Positions 6,995 to 12,040 of a stretch of DNA of 12,040 nt are shown piece by piece (position 1 is the first letter of the stretch; each line of letters opens with the position of its first letter). The notes under the pieces are model-generated. The model saw only the letters and a list, made by a program, of their open reading frames with translations. It ran no database searches and was not told the DNA's origin. This DNA is from an uncultured Rhodanobacteraceae bacterium. Its GTDB lineage: Bacteria; Pseudomonadota; Gammaproteobacteria; Xanthomonadales; Rhodanobacteraceae. The position numbers were made by a program, and so were the translations under genes. The stretch is taken from positions 1 through 12,040 of the forward strand of contig CALFNI010000322.1 in assembly GCA_937902695.1 (NCBI GenBank), in the 5' to 3' direction.

Positions 6995-7851
6995 TGCGTC
7001 CCGCGGTCGCGCTGCAGTATCTGGTTCCGCACCGGTTCCTGTCGCGCCTCGTGCGCTGGGGCACGCGCTGGTCGTGGCGGCCCTGGAAGAACTTCCTGAT
7101 CCGCACGATCGTCGCGAGCTACGACGTCAACCTCGCCGAAGCGGAGACGGCCGACTTCGGCGCGTACGCGAACTTCAATGCATTCTTCACGCGCGCGCTG
7201 AAGGCGGGCGCGCGGCCGCTCGATCCCGATCCCGACGCGATCCTCTCGCCGGCCGACGGCCGCGTCAGCCGGGCCGGCGCGATCGAGCACGGCCGCATTT
7301 TCCAGGCGAAGGGCTTCGACTTCGGCACCGGCGAGCTGCTCGGCGACGACGCGCGCGCCGCGCCGTTCCACGACGGCAGCTTCGCGACGATCTACCTGTC
7401 GCCGCGCGATTACCACCGCGTGCACATGCCGCTCGCGGGCGAGCTGGTCGAGACCGTGCACGTGCCCGGCCGCATTTTCGGCGTCGCGCCATTCGCGGTC
7501 GACTCGATTCCGCGCCTGTTCGCGCGCAACGAGCGGCTCGTCTGCCATTTCGAGAGCGCGCTCGGGCCGTTCGCGATCGTGCTGGTCGGGGCGATGCTCG
7601 TTTCGGGCGTCGCGACGGTCTGGGACGGCGTCGCGATTCCGCCCTATGCCAGCACGATCGTCCGCCGCGACTGGCGCGGACGCGGCATCTGGCTGAAGCG
7701 CGGCGCCGAGATGGGCCGTTTCGAGATGGGCTCGACCGTCATCGTGCTGCTGCCGGCGAAGCTCGGGCGCATCTCGGCGCAGCTCGCGGCCGATCAGTCC
7801 GTGAAGATGGGGCAAAAAATCGGCACGATGAACGAGCGCGCGAGCCGATGA
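6994..7851 (+). CDS. psd: phosphatidylserine decarboxylase proenzyme
   Basis: 285-residue inner-membrane enzyme that decarboxylates phosphatidylserine to phosphatidylethanolamine. The proenzyme self-cleaves at a Gly-Ser bond to form beta and alpha chains, the new N-terminal serine becoming the pyruvoyl group. Seen: Asp88 in SPADGR, His144 in YHRVHMP (the D-H-S self-cleavage triad) and the cleavage motif MGST with Gly246-Ser247. The residue before GST is Met where E. coli has Leu, a conservative change. The alpha chain would be about 39 residues. Length is normal for the type I bacterial family. The ATG overlaps the sco stop, the site has only a weak G-rich Shine-Dalgarno inside sco, and expression probably follows sco translation. 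No clear terminator follows. Confidence 0.96.
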   Translation: MRPAVALQYLVPHRFLSRLVRWGTRWSWRPWKNFLIRTIVASYDVNLAEAETADFGAYANFNAFFTRALKAGARPLDPDPDAILSPADGRVSRAGAIEHGRIFQAKGFDFGTGELLGDDARAAPFHDGSFATIYLSPRDYHRVHMPLAGELVETVHVPGRIFGVAPFAVDSIPRLFARNERLVCHFESALGPFAIVLVGAMLVSGVATVWDGVAIPPYASTIVRRDWRGRGIWLKRGAEMGRFEMGSTVIVLLPAKLGRISAQLAADQSVKMGQKIGTMNERASR

Positions 7852-7870
7852 AGGGCACCGGGACTGCGTC

Positions 7871-7900
7871 ATTTTGTGACGGCGTACGACGAATTGTGAC
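7871..7900. promoter_or_regulatory. TTGTGAC direct repeats, 20 bp apart
   Basis: The heptamer TTGTGAC occurs at 7874-7880 and again at 7894-7900, exactly 20 bp apart, about two helical turns. This would place two binding half-sites on the same face of DNA. They lie 91-117 bases upstream of the 147-residue gene, in a locally AT-richer patch after psd. Candidate activator or repressor site. The binding protein is unknown. Confidence 0.4.
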
Positions 7901-7902
7901 CA

Positions 7903-7917
7903 AATGGACAATCCATT
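7903..7917. promoter_or_regulatory. 15-bp palindrome upstream of the 147-residue gene
   Basis: AATGGACAATCCATT is a perfect 6-bp inverted repeat around a 3-base centre, starting 2 bases after the second TTGTGAC. It could be an operator for a dimeric regulator. TGGACA (7905-7910) inside it could also act as a weak -35 element for a loosely matching -10 near 7930-7937. Confidence 0.4.
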
Positions 7918-7990
7918 CACGGCGATCCCGATAGATTCCCATCGCCAGCCCGATCGTCAGCAGAGGCTGGGTCCGACAGGGGGAACACCG

Positions 7991-8434
7991 ATGCAGCTCG
8001 TCACCCGTTTGATTGCGTTGAGCCGTGCGATGCAGCTGCGTCGTCAGTTCCGTGGCATCGAGAAGGTTCTCGTCGACCTGCAGCCCAACGCCCGCCGGCA
8101 GCTTGCCGCGATCGCGATGCGCGAGTTCCAGAACGCATCGAAAAGCGAGTTCCCGCACCTCTACGCGACGCCACCCGACCACAAGTACCACCCGTGGGGC
8201 ACCGGCACCGAGATCGGCCTTGAGCGCATGCGCTCGGACAGCCTGCAGGTGCGCCTGCGCGGCGTCGCCTTGTGGCTGACCGTGGCCTATCACGAGACCA
8301 AGGATTCGCAGTTCCCCGAGCAGCAGGAGATGCACCGCCAGGTCATGCGCGCGATGCGTGCGCTCAAGGATTCGATTCCCGCGGCCGAGCTCAACAACTG
8401 GTTCGCCGCGGCCAACGAGGCGCAGGCGGCCTGA
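7991..8434 (+). CDS. conserved-looking protein of unknown function
   Basis: 147-residue protein that I do not recognise. It is soluble-looking: no signal peptide, no membrane helix, no cysteine. The N-terminal 25 residues are basic and helix-prone (MQLVTRLIALSRAMQLRRQF), followed by QPNARRQLAAIAMREFQNAS, a central Pro/Gly/aromatic segment (HLYATPPDHKYHPWGTGTEIG, written here only as a landmark at residues 56-76), then two helix-prone stretches (about 84-101 and 108-128) and an Ala-rich tail. Codon use matches its neighbours, which supports a real, resident gene. The start at 7991 is chosen over an in-frame ATG at 7904 because it has a strong AGGGGGA ribosome binding site 5 bases upstream, and because the 7904 ATG falls inside the palindrome. 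It stands alone, 139 bp after psd, and is followed by its own terminator. Confidence 0.8.
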   Translation: MQLVTRLIALSRAMQLRRQFRGIEKVLVDLQPNARRQLAAIAMREFQNASKSEFPHLYATPPDHKYHPWGTGTEIGLERMRSDSLQVRLRGVALWLTVAYHETKDSQFPEQQEMHRQVMRAMRALKDSIPAAELNNWFAAANEAQAA

Positions 8435-8502
8435 CCGGCAGCCGCCGCCGGCTCGCGACGGCGGTTGACCGGTCCCGACGGCCTCTCACCTGGTTTTTTC
8501 GT

Positions 8503-8532
8503 TCGGGCGCCTGCGGGGCGCCCGATTCGTTT
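8503..8532 (+). terminator. probable terminator of the 147-residue gene
   Basis: A perfect 9-bp stem (TCGGGCGCC at 8503-8511, GGCGCCCGA at 8517-8525) with a 5-base loop lies about 70 bases past the stop codon. The following ATTCGTTTCT-type tail is T-rich but interrupted, so termination may be moderate. A T6 run lies before, not after, the stem. Confidence 0.65.
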
Positions 8533-8560
8533 CTGGCGGAATCCTTCGCGCGGTCCTTGC

Positions 8561-8614
8561 GGCGAAAGCCGGAATCCCGCGCCGACTCCGTCATTCCGGC
8601 GAAAGCCGGAATCC
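8561..8614. repeat. GAAA-loop hairpin repeat with partial duplicate
   Basis: ATTCCGGC-GAAA-GCCGGAAT (8593-8612) is a perfect 8-bp hairpin of the same design as the stems flanking aroC, but with CCGG instead of CCCG. The 17-mer GGCGAAAGCCGGAATCC occurs twice exactly, at 8561-8577 and 8598-8614 (period 37), so the first copy is a partial unit. This is the GTCATTCCGGCGAAAGCCGG-type dispersed repeat commonly seen between genes in high-G+C proteobacteria. Confidence 0.8.
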
Positions 8615-8713
8615 ATTTTGACGTTGCTCTTCACCGCGGCTTGATCCGCCCGCCCTTCGCCGCGGCTTTCGAGGGGACCCATGAAAGCGTTGGCGTGGGA
8701 GGGGTGAATCGGC

Positions 8714-8760
8714 TTGCCCTCACCCTGCCCTCTCCCGCGAGCGGGAGAGGGGAAAAGAAA
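8714..8760. repeat. palindromic CCCTCTCCCGC dispersed repeat
   Basis: GCCCTCACCCTGCCCTC leads into a perfect 11-bp inverted repeat (8728-8738 and 8741-8751) with a 2-base centre, then GGAAAAGAAA. The layout matches a very common intergenic repeat of high-G+C proteobacteria (a CCCTCACCC lead followed by a CTCTCCCGC palindrome). It has no T-run on either side, so a repeat is a better reading than a terminator. Confidence 0.75.
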
Positions 8761-8806
8761 GGACTGCTGCCGATTGCCGGCCGCCGGCGCCGCATGCGCG
8801 GCCGCC

Positions 8807-10315
8807 TCAATGCCGCGTGCAGTCCGACGGAATCCTGAGCGTCTTGCCAGGACTCAACGCATAGTGCGGCCCGCGCAGGTTATTCGCGACGGCGATCGCC
8901 TTGATGCCGTCGTAGCCGCATCCGACCTTCTTCGCGATCGACGACAACGTGTCGCCCTTGCGCACGATGTAGCCGCGCGGCTTGATCTCTTTGGTGTGCA
9001 CGAGGCTCGCGGGCGGCGGCGTCGGGACGACCGCCGAATGAAGTTCGGACGCGAGCGCGACCCAGCGCCCGTCGGCGCAGCTCTTCGCGTAGACCGATTC
9101 GAGCTCCTGCGGCACGGCGAGCTTGGTGCCGGTCGACAACGCCTGCTGCGGATCGATCTGCGGATTGAGATTGCGCAACGTGCGGAACCAGCCGCTCTCG
9201 GCGTCGGCGGACTGGCCGAGGCAGATCGTGAGCTCGGCGAGCGACGCCGGACGCGCGAGCGTGATCGAGCCCGGCGTGCCGGCAATCTTCGGGAAGGCGA
9301 GGTTGTAGCGCTCCGGATGCATGAAGAGCCAGGCGGCGGCGAGCACCATCGGCACGTATTCGCGCGTCTCCTGCGAAACGGCATAGTAGATCGACGGATC
9401 CCAGAAGTTCTGCGAGCCCTTGCTGGCAAGGCGCCCCATCGCGCCCTCGCCGCCGTTGTAGGCGCCGATCACGAGCTCGAGCTGGTTGTTGAAGATCGCC
9501 AGCTGCTCGTTGACGTATGCGGCATTCGCCCGCGCGGCGAGCTTCGGATCGAAGCGCTGATCGAAGCCGTCGACCGTGCCGAGCCCGAAGCGCAGGCCCG
9601 TCGCATACATGAACTGCAGCGGCCCGGAGGCGCCCGAGCGCGACACCGCGTGCACCTTGCCGCCCGATTCCTTGGCGAGCATGCCGAAGAGCAGCGCTTC
9701 GGGCAGGCCTGCCTTCTGGTATTCCGGCCACATCAGGTAACGCATGTACTCGTAGTTGACGTAAGCGGTGATGAGGTTCGGCCGGTACTGCGTCAGCCAT
9801 TCCTCGAGCGCGGCCTTGACCGGACCGTTCATCGCCATGATGTCGCCGAGCTCGCGGCCCTTGAGCAGCGTCACCGAGCGGCCAAGCTCCGGCACGGCCG
9901 CGACGACCGGCGACTTCTCGCCCGCCTCCTGCGTCGTGTCGGCGGCAGCGCCGGCGCCATCCTCGTCGGATTCGGTCGTCGCATCGCTGCCCGTGCTGAC
10001 GCGCAGAAGGCGATCGAACGCGTCGACGAAGCGCTGCTGCTCGCAGCCGGCCGTCGTGCTGCATTGCGTCGCCGCGGCGCGGAGATCGTCGAGCGCCGCC
10101 GCGACTTCGCCCTGCGCCTGATCGTTCTTGCCTTCGCGCGCGAGCGCGAGCGCATTCTCGTAGCGCGTCGAATCCTGATCGAGCCGCGCGTACAGCGCGT
10201 TGATGCCGGCATCGTCGACTTTCGCCGCGGGTGCCGCCTTCTTCTGCGGCGGCGCAGCGCAGGCGGCGAGCAAGGTGAGAACGGCGGCGGCGCAAACTCT
10301 CTGAACGGGCGGCAT
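8807..10315 (-). CDS. lipoprotein lytic transglycosylase with LysM (MltD-like)
   Basis: 502-residue predicted lipoprotein that would cleave peptidoglycan glycan strands, releasing 1,6-anhydro-muropeptides, probably at the outer membrane (lipobox LAAC with Cys19 and Ala at +2). Seen: a helical N-terminal region (about 30-110), an acidic Ser/Asp/Thr linker (about 106-135), an SLT/GH23 catalytic domain at about 195-330 with the catalytic Glu216 in LAKESGG, SRSGASGPLQFM (225-236) and AYNGGEGAMGR (285-295), a degenerate LysM-like stretch (about 375-403, NPQIDPQQALSTGTKLAVP) and one clear C-terminal LysM (about 448-495, GYIVRKGDTLSSIAKKV). The start at 10315 is chosen because it puts the lipobox at residue 16-19. 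A GGAA lies 7 bases upstream. An in-frame upstream ATG at 10384 would bury the signal peptide. The domain order resembles MltD but with fewer LysM units. Six cysteines remain in the mature chain. Confidence 0.9.
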   Translation of the reverse strand: MPPVQRVCAAAVLTLLAACAAPPQKKAAPAAKVDDAGINALYARLDQDSTRYENALALAREGKNDQAQGEVAAALDDLRAAATQCSTTAGCEQQRFVDAFDRLLRVSTGSDATTESDEDGAGAAADTTQEAGEKSPVVAAVPELGRSVTLLKGRELGDIMAMNGPVKAALEEWLTQYRPNLITAYVNYEYMRYLMWPEYQKAGLPEALLFGMLAKESGGKVHAVSRSGASGPLQFMYATGLRFGLGTVDGFDQRFDPKLAARANAAYVNEQLAIFNNQLELVIGAYNGGEGAMGRLASKGSQNFWDPSIYYAVSQETREYVPMVLAAAWLFMHPERYNLAFPKIAGTPGSITLARPASLAELTICLGQSADAESGWFRTLRNLNPQIDPQQALSTGTKLAVPQELESVYAKSCADGRWVALASELHSAVVPTPPPASLVHTKEIKPRGYIVRKGDTLSSIAKKVGCGYDGIKAIAVANNLRGPHYALSPGKTLRIPSDCTRH

Positions 10316-10361
10316 CGAATGTTCCGGCAAAGTTCGCCGCAACTTACCGTCCATGCCGGAT

Positions 10362-10388
10362 GCGCGCAACCGCCACGCGCGCAACCGC
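10362..10388. repeat. 12-bp tandem direct repeat in the divergent promoter region
   Basis: GCGCGCAACCGC occurs twice exactly (10362-10373 and 10377-10388), separated by CAC. The second copy touches the candidate -10 box of yjgR. The first covers its -35 position. The minus-strand TTGCGC within the first copy lies 17 bp from TAAGTT (10341-10346), a weak promoter match for the transglycosylase gene. It may be an operator or a simple duplication. Confidence 0.55.
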
Positions 10389-10394
10389 TACAAT
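10389..10394 (+). promoter_or_regulatory. candidate -10 box of yjgR
   Basis: TACAAT, one mismatch from consensus, lies 30 bases before the yjgR ATG and would give a leader of about 24 bases that contains the ribosome binding site GGGGAA (10415-10420). There is no consensus -35 because the 12-bp direct repeat occupies that position. Confidence 0.45.
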
Positions 10395-10424
10395 CGCGAC
10401 ATCGAGGCGCGAACGGGGAACGCG

Positions 10425-11912
10425 ATGAGTCAGATCCTGGTCGGCAAGGGCGAGAAGCCCATCTACCTCCTCGCGAAATATGCGAATCGCCACGGCATGA
10501 CCGCCGGCGCGACCGGCACCGGAAAATCGGTCTCGCTGATGGTGCTCGCCGAAGGCTTCTCCAGGCTCGGCGTGCCGGTGTTCCTCGCGGACGTCAAGGG
10601 CGATCTCGCCGGCCTCGCGATGCCCGGCGCGATGAACGACAAGCTGAAGGCGCGCATCGACAAGCTCGGCATCGACTGGACCGCCGCCGCGAATCCGGTC
10701 GTGTTCTGGGACATCTACGGCAAGGCCGGCCATCCGGTGCGCACGACGGTCTCGGAGATGGGCCCGACGCTGCTCGGCCGGCTCATGGAGCTCAACGACA
10801 CGCAGCAGGGCGTGCTCGAGATCGTGTTCAAGGCCGCCGACGAAAACGGCCTCCTGCTGCTCGACATCAAGGACCTGCGCGCGCTGCTGTCGTGGGCCGT
10901 CGACAACGCGAAGGACATCTCGCAGCACTACGGCCTGGTCTCGCCGACCTCGATCGCGGCGATCCAGCGCGGCGTGCTGACGCTCGAGCAGAACGGCGGC
11001 GATCAGTTCTTCGGCGAACCCGCGCTCGACCTCGCCGATTTCATGCGCCAGGATCTCTCGGGCCGCGGCATCGTCAACGTGCTCGCGGCCGAGTCGCTGA
11101 TCCTGAAGCCGAAGCTCTATACGACGTTCCTGCTCTGGATGCTCTCCGAGCTCTTCGAGAAATTGCCCGAGGTCGGCGATCTCGATCAGCCCAAGCTCGT
11201 CTTCTTCTTCGACGAGGCGCATCTTCTTTTCGATGACGCGCCGCCGGCGCTGCGCCAGCGCGTCGAACAAGTCGTGCGGCTGATCCGCTCCAAAGGCGTC
11301 GGCATCTATTTCTGCTCGCAGAATCCGGACGACGTGCCCGACGTCATCCTCGGCCAGATGGGCAACCGCATCCAGCATGCGCTGCGCGCGTTCACGCCGC
11401 GCGATCAGAAGGCGGTGAAGGCCGCCGCCGAAACGTTCGCGCCGAATCCGAAGATCAAGGTCGCCGAAGTGATCACGCAGCTCGGCGTCGGCGAGGCGCT
11501 CGTCTCGACGCTGCAGGAAGGCGGCGTGCCGATGCCGGTCGATCGCGCGCTGATCACCTCGCCGGGCTGCCGGATCGGCGCGATCACGCCCGACGAACGC
11601 GCGGCGGTCCGCTCGCGTTCGCCGGTCGGCGGCAAATACGACACCACCGTCGATCGCGAATCGGCGTTCGAGAAACTGAGCGAGCGCGCGCAGCAGGCGC
11701 CGCCGCCGCAGGCGCCCGGCGCGCCTGCGGGCGGCAAGGGCGCTCAGCAGCAGGGCGGCGGCTGGACGGGCATGGCGAAGGACATGATCTTCGGCACGAG
11801 CCGCCGCCAGGGCATGCTCGAGACGATGGCGAAATCGGTCGTGCGCAACGCCGGCGGCCAGCTCGGCCGCTCGATCCTGCGCGGCGTGCTGGGGTCGATC
11901 TCGAAGGGCTGA
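10425..11912 (+). CDS. yjgR: YjgR/DUF853 HerA-like ATPase
   Basis: 495-residue P-loop ATPase of the HerA/FtsK-like group, family DUF853, whose E. coli member is YjgR. Biological role is not established. Seen: Walker A GATGTGKS (28-35), ADVKGDLAGL (55-64), Walker B KLVFFFDEAH (257-266, with Asp263-Glu264), a FCSQNPDDVPD segment (296-306, sensor-like position) and GNRIQHALRAFTP (313-325), which holds candidate arginine-finger residues. After about residue 420 a Pro/Gly/Gln linker leads to a basic C-terminal tail with RRQGMLETMAKSVVRNAGGQLGR-like sequence (460-482) typical of YjgR. Length is near the usual 500. The start at 10425 has GGGGAA 4 bases upstream. An in-frame ATG at 10353 would read through the direct repeats and promoter. 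It diverges from the transglycosylase and has no operon partner in the window. Confidence 0.92.
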   Translation: MSQILVGKGEKPIYLLAKYANRHGMTAGATGTGKSVSLMVLAEGFSRLGVPVFLADVKGDLAGLAMPGAMNDKLKARIDKLGIDWTAAANPVVFWDIYGKAGHPVRTTVSEMGPTLLGRLMELNDTQQGVLEIVFKAADENGLLLLDIKDLRALLSWAVDNAKDISQHYGLVSPTSIAAIQRGVLTLEQNGGDQFFGEPALDLADFMRQDLSGRGIVNVLAAESLILKPKLYTTFLLWMLSELFEKLPEVGDLDQPKLVFFFDEAHLLFDDAPPALRQRVEQVVRLIRSKGVGIYFCSQNPDDVPDVILGQMGNRIQHALRAFTPRDQKAVKAAAETFAPNPKIKVAEVITQLGVGEALVSTLQEGGVPMPVDRALITSPGCRIGAITPDERAAVRSRSPVGGKYDTTVDRESAFEKLSERAQQAPPPQAPGAPAGGKGAQQQGGGWTGMAKDMIFGTSRRQGMLETMAKSVVRNAGGQLGRSILRGVLGSISKG

Positions 11913-11947
11913 AGGCGTCGCTGCCGATCGCGGCGCGAAGAGATCGT

Positions 11948-11963
11948 CCGATTCCGAAATCGG
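11948..11963 (+). other. weak hairpin after yjgR
   Basis: CCGATT-CCGA-AATCGG forms a perfect 6-bp stem 35 bases past the yjgR stop. It has no T-run, so it is only a weak terminator candidate. Nothing else supportable is seen between 11913 and the window end. Confidence 0.25.
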
Positions 11964-12040
11964 TTCAGCAAGGGCGCACTGCATCCAGAGCACGCGGCAA
12001 CGCTGACGACGCGCCACGTTGACGCGCACGCACGTGCGGG

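Larger units (their letters stand above)
8435..8806. other. convergent intergenic region with repeats
   Basis: 372 bases between two convergent stop codons with no supportable gene. It holds the terminator at 8503-8532, a dispersed GAAA-loop hairpin repeat with a partial second copy (8561-8614), a short CCGCGGCTT direct repeat (8636-8644 and 8660-8668), a strong palindromic repeat (8714-8760) and a G+C-rich inverted repeat, GGCCGC/GCGGCC (8779-8784 and 8798-8803), next to the transglycosylase stop. The last could help end the minus-strand transcript but lacks an adjacent T-run. Confidence 0.75.

Noticed and set aside
7904..7990. Upstream ATG extension of the 147-residue protein
   Set aside because: The 7904 ATG lies inside the palindrome with no ribosome binding site, while 7991 has AGGGGGA at good distance.
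8561..8614. CRISPR-like repeat spacing (17-mer repeated at period 37)
   Set aside because: There are only two copies, the repeat belongs to a known dispersed hairpin type, and no cas gene or leader is nearby.
8779..8803. GGCCGC/GCGGCC inverted repeat as the transglycosylase terminator
   Set aside because: It has no adjacent T-run. The nearest T-rich tract on the minus strand is about 20 bases further and interrupted.
10316..10384. Upstream start for the transglycosylase
   Set aside because: It would add 23 basic residues before the lipoprotein signal peptide and run through the divergent promoter region.
8714..11236. 840-codon open frame on the plus strand
   Set aside because: It is antisense to the transglycosylase and then out of frame with yjgR. 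Its translation is Arg-rich with no domain, as expected for a shadow frame in G+C-rich DNA.
10344..12029. 561-codon minus-strand frame over yjgR
   Set aside because: It is antisense to a well-supported ATPase gene and has no recognisable domain or ribosome binding site.

Overview
The window is high-G+C proteobacterial chromosome carrying eight protein-coding genes. No phage, plasmid, transposase, CRISPR, tRNA or rRNA was seen. The order prmB-aroC-asd-fimV on the minus strand, with fimV at the operon end, is recalled from Xanthomonadales-type gammaproteobacteria. A betaproteobacterium cannot be excluded from these data. By eye the coding DNA is about two-thirds G+C with strong third-position bias, which creates long antisense shadow reading frames.

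Layout. (1) 34-6279, minus strand: prmB (methylation of ribosomal protein L3), aroC (chorismate synthase), asd (aspartate-semialdehyde dehydrogenase) and fimV (type IV pilus/polar hub protein), closed by a textbook rho-independent terminator at 34-60. Two copies of a paired-hairpin dispersed repeat lie on either side of aroC. (2) 6280-6355: a 76-bp divergent promoter region. (3) 6356-7851, plus strand: a Sco1/SenC-type copper chaperone overlapping psd (phosphatidylserine decarboxylase) by one base. (4) 7991-8434, plus strand: an unrecognised 147-residue protein whose upstream region holds direct repeats and a palindrome. (5) 8435-8806: a convergent intergenic stretch with a terminator and several dispersed hairpin repeats. 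(6) 8807-10315, minus strand: a lipoprotein lytic transglycosylase with a C-terminal LysM domain. (7) 10425-11912, plus strand: a YjgR/DUF853 HerA-like ATPase, divergent from the transglycosylase across a 109-bp region with an exact 12-bp tandem repeat. The last 128 bases hold only a weak hairpin.

How the genes relate. aroC and asd supply aromatic amino acids and the aspartate family (lysine, threonine, methionine, and diaminopimelate for peptidoglycan). FimV and the transglycosylase both bind or act on peptidoglycan. Sco and Psd both serve the inner membrane (cytochrome oxidase copper centre and phosphatidylethanolamine). This is mainly housekeeping and envelope content. I did not find a convincing new multi-gene system. 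The more interesting signals are in the non-coding DNA: repeats around aroC, a possible leaderless sco transcript, and operator-like repeats upstream of the 147-residue gene and of yjgR.
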